NCBI GenBank assembly: GCA_944472155.2
Contig: OX235275.1
Span: forward strand, 24,330,436-24,394,435
From: Trichobilharzia szidati
Lineage: Eukaryota > Platyhelminthes > Trematoda > Strigeidida > Schistosomatidae
Reading direction: 5' to 3'
Length of the DNA stretch: 64,000 nt
The notes beneath the pieces were generated by a model. The model was not told the DNA's origin. It saw only the letters and a list, made by a program, of their open reading frames with translations, and did no database searches. The position numbers and the translations under genes were made by a program. Shown here piece after piece: positions 52,311 to 63,439 of this stretch (position 1 is the first letter of the stretch; every line of letters starts with the position of its first letter).

Positions 52311-53642
52311 GTAAAATTCTGAGTCGCATCATCCTGGAGAGAATATAGGACGCACTGGATGCAGAATTCCGACCAGAACAAGCTGGATTCAGGAAAGGCA
52401 AATCATGCCTGACCAAATTGCAACTCTACGCATCATCATCAAAGAGCAAAGCATGGAATGGCAATCAAACCTCTACCTCAACTTTATAGACTTTGAGAAG
52501 GCCTTCGACAGCGTTGACCGCGAAGTAATATGGAAACTACTCGAGTACTATGGCGTGCCCCAAATATTCATCAACCTTATTCAACAGCTGTACGACAATG
52601 GCACATGTCAAGTGATCCACAACGGAAAACTCAGAGAGGCGTTTGGAGTAAACACAGGAGTTAGACAAGGGTGCTTATTATCACCAATGATATTCCTAAT
52701 TGTGGTGGACTGGATTATGCGTCAGACAGTGGGAGACGAGAAGACAGGGATATTCTGGACTGACGTGAAGAACCTAAAAGACATGGATTTCGCGGAAGAT
52801 GACTTATGTTTGATGTCACACAAAGTCGAAGACTTACAAGCGAAAGCCAACAAACTGGTCGAAGAAGCAGCCAGAGGAGACAGGACTCCAGGTGAACATA
52901 GACAAGACGGAGGTTATGAAAATAACCAACAACAACAACAGCAGCAGCATACAGCGCCAATCACCATCAACGGGAGGGATTTGAAAGAGGTTACTTCTTT
53001 CACTTATCTGGGGAGCATTGTCTCAACTACAGGAGGAACGGATGAGGATGTTAAATCGAGAATCGGGAAGGCGAGAAACACATTCATCAACCTGAAACCA
53101 ATCTGGAAATATTCGTCACTCAACTCAGCATCAACAACAAAATTCGGATTTTCAATAAAAACGTCGTCAGTCACTTCTTCTATACGGATCAGAAACTTGG
53201 CCAGTGTGTCACAAAGAATATTCCCAACAGCCTGTTGCACACCTTTATCAACAACTGTCTTCGCTCTATACTGCTGAAGATCAGATGGCCCCCGGAAAGA
53301 ACAAGAACCAACAAGAAACTATGGGAACAAACAAAACAAGAACCAATCGCTCAATAAATATGCAGGAGAAAGTGGAGATGGATTGGACACTGGCTGAGCT
53401 GAGGAGGCCGCTGGGTGACATCGCGCGTCAGGCCATAGCTCGAGCGGAACCCGAAAGGGAAGCGGCGAGTTGGTCGCCAGTGCAAGGGTGACATGGAGGA
53501 GATCGTGTGAAGAAGAGTTGAAACAGTATGTAATAACATGGATGCAGGTGAAAAGTACAGCAGAAGACAGAAGCAAGTGGAGACTTGCAGTTGAACCCCT
53601 ATTATCCACTAGGAACCCAAGGGAATAATAATAATAATAATG
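52311..53642 (+). mobile_element. RTE-like element (family B), right arm only, with target-site duplication
   Basis: 1332 bp between 9 bp repeats AAGGAACAA (52302-52310 and 53643-53651), ending in an 'aataataataataatg' tail. The left arm has a single uninterrupted site at 21821-21829. It is 5'-truncated within the RT, and the 3' end includes LRRPLGDIARQAI-like residues (53204-53491). Confidence 0.9.
52405..53277 (+). pseudogene. Reverse transcriptase of family B RTE, damaged catalytic box
   Basis: A 290-codon frame: motif A FIDFEKAFDSVDREVIWKLL (about 27-46), FINLIQQLYDNGTCQVIHNG, motif B GVRQGCLLSPMIFLIVVDWI (88-107). The FADDL of relatives then reads FAEDDL here (about 129-134), which inserts a Glu into the catalytic pair. 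FTYLGSIVSTTGGTDEDVKS follows near 196, after which the frame is lost. Inactive by inspection. Confidence 0.85.
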
Positions 53643-53651
53643 AAGGAACAA

Positions 53652-54290
53652 TAATGAAAAGTGATTATGCCAAGTATTGGATCTCTATATTTTTTCCCAT
53701 TATACTTAGATGAATGATGACATCACAATCGTAAGTCATAAAGAAATAGGAAAACTTTGTCTGCGTCTGTGTGTGTGGACATGTGTGTGTGTGCGTGTGA
53801 TATAATACAACTTCAAGTATTGTAATTACCATATTTCCAAATTCTTCTTCATTGTTGAGGTTAACTGTGAAACGAATATATATGTGTGTAGATATTTACA
53901 TCTGGTTTATATAAATGAAATACCAGGTTTATGTAAAAGTAGACATTGTTGAATTCAACAGTATTGCCAATGTTAGAATGAAATATTCTACGAAAATACA
54001 CTACACGGTAGACACAAAATGTTCACATTGTAGTGTATACACTGTGGAATAGGTTTCTTTTGTTGGTGTTGTTGCTGCTGCTGCTTGACTCCTGTCCAGA
54101 CCATGGGATCAACTTCTCAATTGTGTTTCAATTGGGATTCCTCTTTATTTAAAATGTGGGCAAAGTATTCATGAAGGAATATGTATTGATCCTACAGGGG
54201 AGGGAAACAAACAAGTAAATAGGAGAGTAATGACCTTTTTTATATACTAGAAATCCATATTAATTTTCAAAAGAATGGATACTGAACAAA
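53652..54290. other. Arm sequence without recognised elements
   Basis: Mirror of 21190-21842, with TG-rich microsatellite runs near 53770-53800. Confidence 0.5.
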
Positions 54291-54680
54291 GAGTACTCTT
54301 TTCGATAACCTCTTCTTCATCAGGCTCTACAGTTATATATACATTATAATGAATGAATGAATGAATTAGTCTTATGAACGACATTAATGTTTAAATGACA
54401 TCAAATCAATAATATTGATAGATTATAGCTGAATAGCATCAACATAAAATAAGCTGAATGTCAGAAGAATAAGAAAGATAATGGTACAAATCCATGAGTT
54501 TATAGTTTCTACTGAGGGCCAGGGCAGTAGTAGGGGCTGGACTTGTTTCTTTTGCACACAGAGCACTGGTTGTTTGAGGCGAATTGCAATAGCCTCTGCT
54601 GTTTGGAGCATGCGGTGCTTCGATGATGATTTTGGCAATTTGTTAGGCACTCGGTATATTATAGAGAAGGATTCTTCTAC
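54291..54680 (-). mobile_element. PLE 3' coding end and terminal repeat
   Basis: Mirror of 20815-21180: minus-strand AEAIAIRLKQPVLCVQKKQV (54560-54620) and the terminal repeat with 'cttcttcatcaggctctac' at 54311. Confidence 0.6.
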
Positions 54681-54689
54681 GCTGGCTTT

Positions 54690-56090
54690 GTGATCGGTTT
54701 ATATGAAGAAATCAGGCGAACGGGCACGTATACGCCAAGATGGTATGGCCTAACTAAAGTGTATAAACCAGGGGTACCGTTAAGACCAATGCTTGATATG
54801 CAAAATTCGCCCTACCATGCTCTAGCTAGATGGTTAGTATATATTCTCAAACCTGACAAACTACTTAATTCACCAATGTTCCTCTTCATGAAACTGTTGA
54901 TTTTATTTTGCGATTACATCACAAACACAACGGGATAAACTTACCTATTCCTGTCAACTGCATCAGAGGCATCATCTCAATATGTACAGAAAATATTAGA
55001 TTCACCTTCCAAGAAAAGACATACAAACAAATCGATAGTGTTGTGATGGGCCCCTGTTAGCGGACATATTCATGTCGAAATTGGAGAAACAAATACAAGG
55101 TATGCTAGGAAAATTTATGCTACACAAACGTTATGTAGATGATACTCTCATTATTGGTGATAATATTAAATCTATTGAAAACTTTATTACCCTATTTAAT
55201 CATATTCATCGAAACAACCGAGTGACTTCCAAATTTGAATCGAATAACAAATTCAGTCTCTTGGATATTTCTGTGACTAGGAGAGACAATAGAACGATTA
55301 AGCGATCTATATTTCGTAAACAGACATGGAGTCGACAATATGTTCATTTTATCAGTTTTGTTCCTATCCAGTATAAACATGCCCTAGTGAAATGTTTGTT
55401 CTCAAGGGCCTGAAAAATATGCACGAGTGACACATCGATGGATGAGTTTCGACATATACATTCAGTTTTATTAGCTAATGGTTATCCAGAAAACTTTATC
55501 ACTTGTCACAGTAAAGAAAGACCAAATCTCGAAAAGACAGCTTCTGTACTAAAGAAAGCTATCTTTATTAACCTACCATACAAGGGTGACCAGATAATGC
55601 AGTTGACAGATAGCTGAAAGACTTCGGTCAGCCATCAAACGCACATTCTACGCCGCATCTCTTTCCCTTACATGCTGAGCATTTTCTATCCCTGTACCTA
55701 CGATTAAAGGACGTGATTCTGTGGATTATAATTCAAATTGTATCTACAAGTTCACCTGCAGTTGTTGCGGCGATACCTATATAGGTAGAACCAATAGAAT
55801 ATTCCAATGTCGTGGTCGAAAATAACATGTTCCAAAATGGTTATTAAGACATATCATTAAGACAGTATCATTCATTGCAAAGCACTTCATAATTTCAAGT
55901 CACAAAATCAATATCAATTAATAACGGCTTCACAATTATTTCACATAACTCTAATTCAAGGTTGGTTATTGAAGGTGATGCAAGCACTTTGTTAGAGTAA
56001 TCACATACAGCCTAAACTATGTGTATAATAAAGAACAGACTTCAACCTTCGCCTACCATGGACTGACTGACTCCTTGACCTATTTAAATG
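54690..56090 (+). mobile_element. Penelope-like element 1 (right arm), fused and broken
   Basis: 54690-54840 encodes RWYGLTKVYKPGVPLRPMLD, matching PLE 2 of the left arm. From about 54870 onward it matches PLE 1 (15620-16774): FTFQEKTYKQIDSV-like residues, then 55072-55413 with LHKRYVDDTLIIGDNIKS (catalytic YVDD intact) and FRKQTWSRQYVHF. GIY-YIG residues equivalent to CIYKFTCSCCGDTYIGRTNR occur near 55735-55795. Stops are present at several points. Confidence 0.8.
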
Positions 56091-56499
56091 TGATGATTGG
56101 TCATTAGTAGTATGTACTTTTGTTTTTTATATAACTGAGTAATTGGCATGCACTTTATTTTATTTAATTATTGTTAACCATGTTAGTTGTAAAGCGATTG
56201 TAAAAAGAAACTACGAAATGACGATATCATCTCGCGAAGTTTGTCTTCTAAATGCCTTAGTTAAAAATTATCAAAGGAACTAATTGTTTTAACATATATG
56301 AATCAATAAGAAGATACATAGAGTAGATTTTCTTACGGCCAACTGGATTCTGATTGGCTGCTATGTCATGTGACAAAGGTCATTCATTGTTTGTTATTTC
56401 ATTGGTAGACAGACAAGATAGATTGTGAATCATTACTGACTAACGATCATTAATGGACACACACACTATATCAGATTAGCCAAAAAGAAAAGCAGATAT

Positions 56500-56735
56500 C
56501 ATCTGACTACATATCAAGAGGTTCGACTCCCGCGACCGAGGAACTCATAAACCTCGGCTCGGCTCGCGTAGTTCACTAGCCCATAGAATAAGCTTGGCGA
56601 AGGAGGGATGAACAGGATAGCACATTCACCGTGTAAAAGAGAACAGTAACAAACAGCAGCACGGTTACTGAAACTTTACAGACTGAAGCTGCATGTCACA
56701 CTGGGAATGTGAGAAATAAAGAAGCGCTGTTCGAT
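56500..56735 (+). repeat. tRNA-derived SINE
   Basis: Mirror of 14985-15200, with B-box-like 'gaggttcgactcccg' at 56518-56532 and the tail 'ctgggaatgtgagaaata' at 56702. 56091-56499 is shared arm sequence without motifs. Confidence 0.6.
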
Positions 56736-56849
56736 CCAGAACTTCGTCCGCTCTGCAACCCCCCCCCAACCACCCGGAACCAGCTGGATTTAGGGAACGT
56801 AAATCATATCCTGATCATCAAATAGCAAATCTACGCATTATTACTATCG

Positions 56850-57700
56850 ATTATTATTATTATTATTGTTTCCTTTAGTTCCTAGAGGAAGATGGGACTT
56901 CAGCCGCACGTCTTTACTGCGTTCGGTTCTCTGCCAACGTTTTCACTTGGCTCCACGTTTGCCCATATGCTTTCATCTGCTCTTCGCATCACCTCCTCCA
57001 TGTCACCCCCCCCCTCGGACGACCAACTCGCCGCTAACCATTCGGGTTTCCATTTGAGCAATGGCCTGGCATGTGATGTCACTTGATGGTTCTCTCACAG
57101 TATGGCCAATCCACCTCCATTTCTCCCTGCATATTTGCTGCACAATTGGTTCCTGCTGGACTGGTTCGCTTCCAGAGATCCCTCCCTGTTGCTGAAAGCC
57201 TGTAGTTTATTCAATGTGCCCTTCGTGACACGGCGCGGCGCCAAATCTCTGATCCGTATAGTAAGTAGCACTGACTTCACATTGGAGTTGAAAATCCGGA
57301 TCTTATTTTTCATGCTGAGTAGTGCTGTTGATCTCCACACAAACTTTAGAGAAATGAAAGCTTGCCTTGCTTTCCCTATCCTCGCTGCTTTGATATCCTT
57401 ATCAGTTTCGTCCGCCTGTAGTTGAAACGATGCTTCCCAGGTAGGTGGGTAGGTGAAGGAGGTTGGCTTCTTTCAGATTTCTCCCATTTATGCTAATTGT
57501 TGTCTGTTGTTGTTGTTGGCCAGGAACCTTCATCACCTACTTCTGTTTTTTCTGTGTTCACCTGAAGTTCTATCTTCTCTGGATGCTTCTTCAGCCAACT
57601 TGTTGCTCTTCACTTTCATATCTTCCAGTTTATGGGAAATCAGACATATATCACATCGGCGAAGTCCAGATCCTCCAAGTCTTTTGTGTGGGTTTATTTT
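56850..57700 (-). mobile_element. RTE-like element (family B), 3' half
   Basis: ATT-repeat 3' end at 56850-56870, then minus-strand CGQTWSQ region, FSNRE, IRIFNSNVKSVLLTIRI (57095-57340) and the KSNKLAEEASRE block (57533-57748). Broken by frameshifts. Its 3' end matches 14734-14850 in the left arm; the remainder would fall in the left gap. Confidence 0.7.
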
Positions 57701-57739
57701 ACGCCTGTTTCCATCATTATCGAACAAAGCATCAAATAT

Positions 57740-58735
57740 AGCAGTCAAACCTCCATTTGAATTTCATCGACATTATGAAAATGCCTTCGAAAGCGTTGAC
57801 TGAGAAATAATTTGGAAACCAATTTAACACTAAAGAGTGCAGCACCCCAAATCTTTATAAACCGCATTCAACAGCTGTATGATAGTGGCACGTGTCAGGC
57901 GATCTACAATGGCATTCTAAGTGAATACAGGAGTAAGACAAACCTGTCTGCCTGCCAACTATCACCCACAATGATATTACCAATTGCGGTGGACTGGATT
58001 ATGCGTCAGACTATGCACAGGGAGTGAGAAGACAGCAATATGCTAGACCACTGATAATAAGTCTCTAGAAGAACTGGATTTCGCAGACAATATGTGTCTA
58101 ATGTTACACAAACTCGAAGACTTAGAGGTAGGCGAAAACCAACAAACTGGCTGAAGAAGCAGGCAGGTGAACATAGAGAGAAGACAGAGGTGATGAAGAA
58201 AACAGCAACGAAAACCAGCACCAATTACCATCCACGAGAGGGATTTGACAGAGGAAGCATCGTTTCAACCGAAGGCGACAGTACGGATGAAAGTGTCAAA
58301 AAAGGCTAGAATCGGAAAGACTAGATACGCCTTCATCACTCTAAAATCTGTTTGGAAATCTTCTGCACTGCATTCAGCCAACATAAAGAACAAGATTCGG
58401 ATTCTGTTCATCACCAATTTTAAGTCAGTCAATTCTTCTATACAGGTCAGAAACTTGGCCAAGGTGCCACCAAAAAGCATGTTAAACAAATTACAGACAT
58501 TTATCAACAGCTATCTTCTCTTGGTCCATATTGAAGATCAAATGACTGACCGGCCGAAGAGAATTAGCGGCAAGAAACTATAGGAACAAAGTAACCAAGA
58601 GAATGGAGATGGACTGAACACCCTGTGAAGAGACCGTTGAATGACATTGTGCGCCAAGCAGGAACCAAGGGTGAAATGGAGGAGATTGCGTGACGTGAGG
58701 AGATGAGAACCTGTGGTGCCAGCTAAAGGGGAATG
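57740..58735 (+). mobile_element. RTE-like element (family B), degraded
   Basis: Plus-strand blocks: FHRHYENAFESVD (motif A remnant with Tyr and Asn changes, near 57770), QIFINRIQQLYDSGTCQAIY (57840-57905), NMCLMLHKLEDLE-like residues near 58090, and KARIGKTRYAFITLKSVWKS (58300-58365). No intact domain remains. Confidence 0.65.
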
Positions 58736-58744
58736 AATAGATCA

Positions 58745-59579
58745 AGTATTCACAAATAGTATAATTCAAATGAACTGTCGTCAATATTTGACCGAATAGT
58801 TCTAAAATATTTGGGCGCCGAGTGAGAAGTAGACATTTGTAAAAAATTATATTTGTAATATCTCAGCGATAATGAAATGAGTAATTCCAACGTTTCGTTC
58901 GGCAATCTGGTCCGAACTTCCTCAGGGAAATTAATCAAAATTAACATAACAGAGGTTTTATATATAAAAGGCACATCTTTTGTTTTTAAAAACTTTGTCC
59001 AATCATGATTCATAAACACAAGTATTAACAAGTATAATAAACAAAATTGTATGAGCTGTGATCAAAATTTGACCTCGGACTTACAAATATTGGTCTACCT
59101 TTGTTAAACACTTTAAACAGAGTGTGTATGTGTGTGTGTGTGTAAACAGTTGTAAAACATTTCTTAACGTCTCCATAGGAAGATATAGACAGTCAGGAAT
59201 TTGACCAAGTATTATTAATTAGTGACACATATCCATTTTTATTTATTAATCAGGATTTCCTATGCATCAGCTAACATCAAACCTTCATGTCCGTTCAAAC
59301 TGCTAGTATCTAGAATTTTATGATTAGACGTATTTTCAAAATTATGGTGTTTAGGACTAGAGTTTAGTTTAAGCCCCCTGTCGAACTTATTTGCTTTGTC
59401 TTCTTTCTGAAGATTGAGCTGCTTTATTCGACCTACTGGAGTTGTCAGGTGACTCGATAGCTACGGATTTAGGATGTGCATTTTGTTCCAGACAACGGAG
59501 ACCAGATTGCCGAACGAAACGTTGGAATTACTCATTTCAATATCGCTGAGATATTACAAATATAATTTTTTTCACAAAT
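58745..59579. mobile_element. Penelope-like element (family D) with inverted ends, edge of right arm
   Basis: 58745-59430 runs minus (LNRHEGVMLADA-like C-terminus near 59270-59300 in complement); 59480-59579 returns the terminal repeat in plus orientation. It is the mirror of 13351-14233 and lies in a phosphatase intron 36 bases from the exon. Confidence 0.7.
58883..58932 (-). ncRNA. Hammerhead ribozyme motif in PLE terminal repeat
   Basis: Minus strand: AATTTCC (58932-58926) pairs with GGAATT (58888-58883) as stem I with one bulge. Core CTGAGGA (58925-58919) fits CUGANGA. After one unpaired A, stem II is GTTCGG/CCGAAC, then GAA and stem III ACGT, with the cleavage site after U at 58889. PLEs are known to carry such motifs. 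The extra A next to the core is the only deviation. Confidence 0.7.
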
Positions 59580-59615
59580 GGTATACCTTAACAAAAACAA
59601 AAAACCATAGTTTAC

Positions 59616-59757
59616 CTTTAATTCAATCATACAACAACGCCAAAGTCTTAACATTAATACAACACTCGCCAGGGTAATCCATTCACAGTCTGGTGATCGA
59701 AGATGTCGATGAACAATTAAGACGCTGATAAATGTCCCCGTTCGACCAACTCCAGCA
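59616..59757 (-). CDS. Protein tyrosine phosphatase, P-loop exon
   Basis: Classical PTPs hydrolyse phosphotyrosine through a Cys in the HCxxGxxR loop. The exon (142 nt, acceptor AG at 59759-59758, donor GTAAAC from 59615) completes the Ser codon after HC and continues AGVGRTGTFISVLIVHRHLR, then ITLASVVLMLRLWRCCMIEL. The invariant Arg of the loop is present, and the following helix and R-P/C-x-M-I region match the family. The next exon would lie below 59616, where PLE D intervenes; it is not seen. Confidence 0.88.
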
Positions 59758-59959
59758 CTGTGCAAAAGAAAGAAAGAAGAAAAAAGTGAATATGAAACAA
59801 AAACTTTAACACGATACAATCAGAAGAATGTTTGCACTGAAGTTTATTATTCGAAAAGACTTTTAACCTGGTTAAATCTTTGCCTGTGTAGTAAGAGGTA
59901 AGGTAAGCAATCCATAGCAGTTAACTATCTTTGTGTCAGCTAGCCTATTTCAAGAAGGT

Positions 59960-60190
59960 GTCCGGTTACATATTAGTTTGTTTATTAGATGTAACACACT
60001 GTGAAACAGTATAATTTACTGGATAACACAATTCATCATTGTTCATAATCATATCAATCATCTGAGGACGAAGTGGGACCTTCTGAAAAAAAACCGTAGA
60101 GCCAGCTAAAAATGCTGCAGGACACGGGATGAAGTTCAAATATGCTGTCAAAGCCTCATTTTTTCACTCGGAACCCACGAAAATAATTAA
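59960..60190. repeat. PLE family C terminal repeat and RTE tail
   Basis: 59966-60060 matches the family C PLE terminus ('attagtttgtttattagat', 'cactgtgaaacagta'). 60060-60190 resembles an RTE family C end ('tttcactcggaaccc'). Both sit in the 583 bp phosphatase intron. Confidence 0.55.
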
Positions 60191-60340
60191 TAATTAACCA
60201 TAAATAACCTGTGGTCAGAGATCTTAGCTGTCATCTGCACGTATTCTCATTCAGGTCTTATTTTCATCTCAACAACGAAAGAAAAAAGACTTTTCCAAAA
60301 ACGTAGAAAAAAAGATGATTATTATTTCGGCATAACTTAC

Positions 60341-60519
60341 CTACAATGTACAACAGTTGGACCAATTGATGAAACGCTAGACCTTTTCACAATTGACTGA
60401 TAAGTACTATCGTATTCCTTGACAAGTTGCCACATATTCTCAGTTGTTGGTACACCGAAATTCTCCCATTTAGTAAAATGTATATGGATAACATTGTGTG
60501 ATTCACCTGGATTCTTTGA
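60341..60519 (-). CDS. Protein tyrosine phosphatase, WPD-loop exon
   Basis: The exon (179 nt, acceptor AG at 60521-60520, donor GTAAGT from 60340) reads SKNPGESHNVIHIHFTKWEN, FGVPTTENMWQLVKEYDSTY and ends GPTVVHC plus two bases of Ser. V-x-H-x-H-F-x-x-W and FGVP mark the WPD loop, and PTVVHC leads directly into the P-loop exon, so the two join in phase. The loop is W-E-N in place of W-P-D: the general-acid Asp is Asn. The enzyme may thus be weak, or a regulatory pseudophosphatase domain as in many receptor PTP D2 domains. No transmembrane or other domain is visible in the window. Confidence 0.88.
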
Positions 60520-60639
60520 CTAACAAACAGACAAAAAGATGATAGGAAAGGCCATATTGATGAGTAAGAAAGCATTAAAGCAAGCAGATTATTTATTACA
60601 ATCATTATTATTATTATTACTATTATTATTATTATCATT

Positions 60640-61885
60640 ATTATTATTATTCCAGGTTAGACCACAGATTGATATCTCTTCGGAAGTCTCTGTCTGTCTG
60701 GATTCAACATAGAACTTGGCACCGAAGTGCAGCACTTCGAGTTGCCACGTTCCAAATACCACACAAAGGTAGACAAGAAAATGAGTGAAGAGAATCAATA
60801 GAGTTTTGACAAGTATAAGAGTGAAACAGAATGAGTAATGGTAGAAAGGAATATGAAAGATTACAGAGACTGAATACATCTACGTAAGCCATTGACAACG
60901 ATTTTGAGCCATGTCACCTATTGTCTCCAGCCATTGATTCTTAGAGTCCCGAGGGCGGGCCCCAACCCGGAAGTCTGCATCTCCCTCCCTACCTGACTCA
61001 GTCTAACTGTCAAGGATTTCATGGATTGATGAGGCCATGTTTTTGTTTGGCCACCACCTACTCTTTCCCAACCTGCACCTATATCAGCTAGTAATGCCCA
61101 TCCGTCGAGGGAGGCGATGGTTAGGCATGCGCAGCACGTCACCTAGCCATATCAATGTATGTAACTTTATAGCCTCGTCGAATGATTTTCCCTCTTTGCC
61201 CAACACTCTACGCCTAACGTCAACATTACTTACCTTATTATGTCACCTCCTAACGTGAGAAAGAGATCGTAGACATCTATGATCAAAACAGTCAACCTTT
61301 TCATGTCTTCAACTCGTATTGGCCATGTTTCAGAGCCATAGAGAAGGATGGAGCGAACTGCTGAGCAGTACACACGTCCCTTGGTTGATAGCCGGATGTC
61401 ACGCCTACGCCAGAGACGGTGTAAGTTAGCGAAAGCAGCTCGAGCGTTTTGGATCCTTGATGAGATTTCGTCACCAATCAATCCGTTGGTGCTGATACAA
61501 CTTCCCAAATAGGTGAAGTGGTCAACATGTTCTATCACTTCAATCCCTATCACTAAGCTAGGAGTTGACGTAGTCCAGTCCTGTATCAGCATCTTACATT
61601 TTACAGGGGTAAATCGCATGCCAAACATACGAAGATTGCTGCTCAAGGTGTTCAGAAGACTCTGCATTTTGTCAGCATCCTCCCCTAACAGGACTATGTC
61701 ATCTGCACATTCTAAGTCCATAAGACTATTCCCTGATAACAATTCGATTCCTAAGTCGTTAAGTTCAGTTAAGGATACTTCCATTAGCATATCTACGATG
61801 AAGTTAAACAGAAAAGGGGAAAGCGTACATCCTTGACGCACACCACTGGTTGTTATCAGTTCAGATGACAATTCCCCATAAGCCC
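60640..61885 (-). mobile_element. RTE-like element (family A), RT C-terminal half and 3' end
   Basis: Frame 61230-61871 (213 codons) begins SSELITTSGVRQGCTLSPFL (motif B), then LECADDIVLLGEDADK, where the catalytic Tyr of YADD is Cys. YLGSCISTNG and SVRS-type RSILLYGSETWPIRVEDMK follow. The frame breaks near 61230 and the C-terminal WLGH region and UTR follow to 60640. It is 5'-truncated at 61885 against a PLE. Confidence 0.8.
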
Positions 61886-63005
61886 TTCCACGGCTACAAA
61901 AGACATGATTGCGAAAGAATTAAATTTATTACGTGAAACTCTAATAGAGAACACAGGTATCCACCAAGATTCATAGACAAAAAACATGAAAGAGAAGCCA
62001 AAAAGTCGTCAAACATCGCAACTGTTCCTAAAAAAACTCTTCATGAACCTGGAATTCAAAGGTGACACATCGCAGCCGAAATTCCCAGAAACCGCCTTTC
62101 TAAATGTCTGAAGAAGACATTTCCAACAACCACCTTATGTATCACATTCTCCAGCAGACAGTTGTTAATCCAGTCTAACGTTAAGGATAAGATACCGCTT
62201 TTGGCCACTTCAGTGTGTATTTATCAATTTACTTGCTCGTGTGGAGCAAAGTATATCGGCCGTACGCAACGTCAAGTCCACAAACGTATTCTGGAACACT
62301 GTCCAGCTTGGTTAGCCAGTCAGAGGAGAAAAGAAGAATAGCAGCAGCTATATCCTCGAAAACCTTGTCATCTCCGGACATCAAGCACCCACCCCACTTG
62401 CATGAATTCTTCACAGTGCTACACAGAGTCCCACAATATCGTATAAAGAGACTTCGCATACGCCATCTGTACATAGCTGAAGCATTAGCTATTCGGGATC
62501 TGAAACCGGACCTCTGCATTCAAAAGCTATACATACATTCACTCGCCCTACCGTGGCCAGAGTAAAGTTCTTACTATAATTTTGCTTCTTTCTTTTTTAT
62601 TATGTAAGTTTACTGTTATTATTATTGTTATTTTAATTTTATTATCATTATTATTCCCATCATCCATATTTTATTACCACTGTATTACTGTTTATTAATA
62701 ACGCCGAGTTTTCATACATATTTTATATAAAAACACTTTATCGCCTTTCCACTAGTTCCTGTTCATTCTACACAAGCTTATTGATTAGTCATTGTCTCAC
62801 ACTTATTACGTCATGCCAACTTCTGCCTCTTCTCTAACTTCCAATTACTCATCCCTTCTTACACCTTACATTATGTAATACATTTTTCGAGGACAAAGTT
62901 TACCAGTATCTGACTGGTCTAAAGATTTCTTTGTTCAATATAATTACGATATTGTACAGCAGCTCATGAAAATGAATCGTCGAAAAGGGAAAATTTTCTT
63001 CGCTG
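61886..63005 (+). mobile_element. Penelope-like element, linker, GIY-YIG and terminal repeat
   Basis: Plus-strand residues: RYPPRFIDKKHERE-like linker near 61950, CIYQFTCSCGAKYIGRTQRQ near 62216-62275 (GIY-YIG core intact), ILEHCPAWLASQ, and after stops the C-terminus HLYIAEALAIRDLKPDLCIQ (62466-62525). The tail to 63005 ends in a repeat like that at 2170-2240 ('cgtcgaaaagggaaaattt' at 62975). RT is missing. Confidence 0.78.
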
Positions 63006-63019
63006 TTTATGCCTTTTTC

Positions 63020-63425
63020 TTAAGATTGATATCAGTTGGAGAACCATTGAAAACCAGCCACAGGGAGTACTGGACAGTCAGCTGTTTCCTCAGCCTAGTT
63101 TGAGACTCATCGGCAGTAACCACCTACATCGTGGGGTTCGGACCCAAGATTTTCCGGTTACAAGGCAAGCTCGCTGACAACCATTTAGCCACTGGGACCC
63201 GATTCAATGACCAACTACCCATGAATTCTAACTTCTACCAATTCCTGATTTTATCGTGACCACCAGCGGCCAATGTCATCGGCGGAAACTCCATCCTCTC
63301 TGCCGACTGGATGACCCCACCGGTCCCGACTTCTCACTAGAACTTCAGGCAACTTCGTCCTGCAGCTAGCCAGTCACTAGAGAGCATCAGATTAATTTTC
63401 AAGAATTAGTTTGTAGGGATTCTTG
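63020..63425 (-). repeat. Hammerhead SINE, near full length
   Basis: Minus strand: 5' extension (63425-63220), tRNA-like head (A-box 'agtggctaaatggttgtc', B-box 'gggtccgaacccc'), core CCGATGA after TTACTG, and a tail to 63020. C3 is kept in the core but U4 is C. Confidence 0.7.
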
Positions 63426-63439
63426 AAAACATCATTATT

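Larger units (their letters stand above)
39912..59579 (+). repeat. Right arm of a large imperfect inverted repeat
   Basis: Reverse-complement partner of 13351-34333. Order from inside out: ALYREF exon, RTE B, SINE, SINE cluster, RTE A, ALYREF last exon, RTE C, PLE (arm-specific), SINE pair, PLE, solo LTR, RTE B (arm-specific), PLE 1, SINE, RTE B, PLE D. It ends about 36 bases before the phosphatase exon at 59616. Segment 50466-52140 has no clear partner in the left arm, and 16775-20060 of the left arm has none here. Confidence 0.85.
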
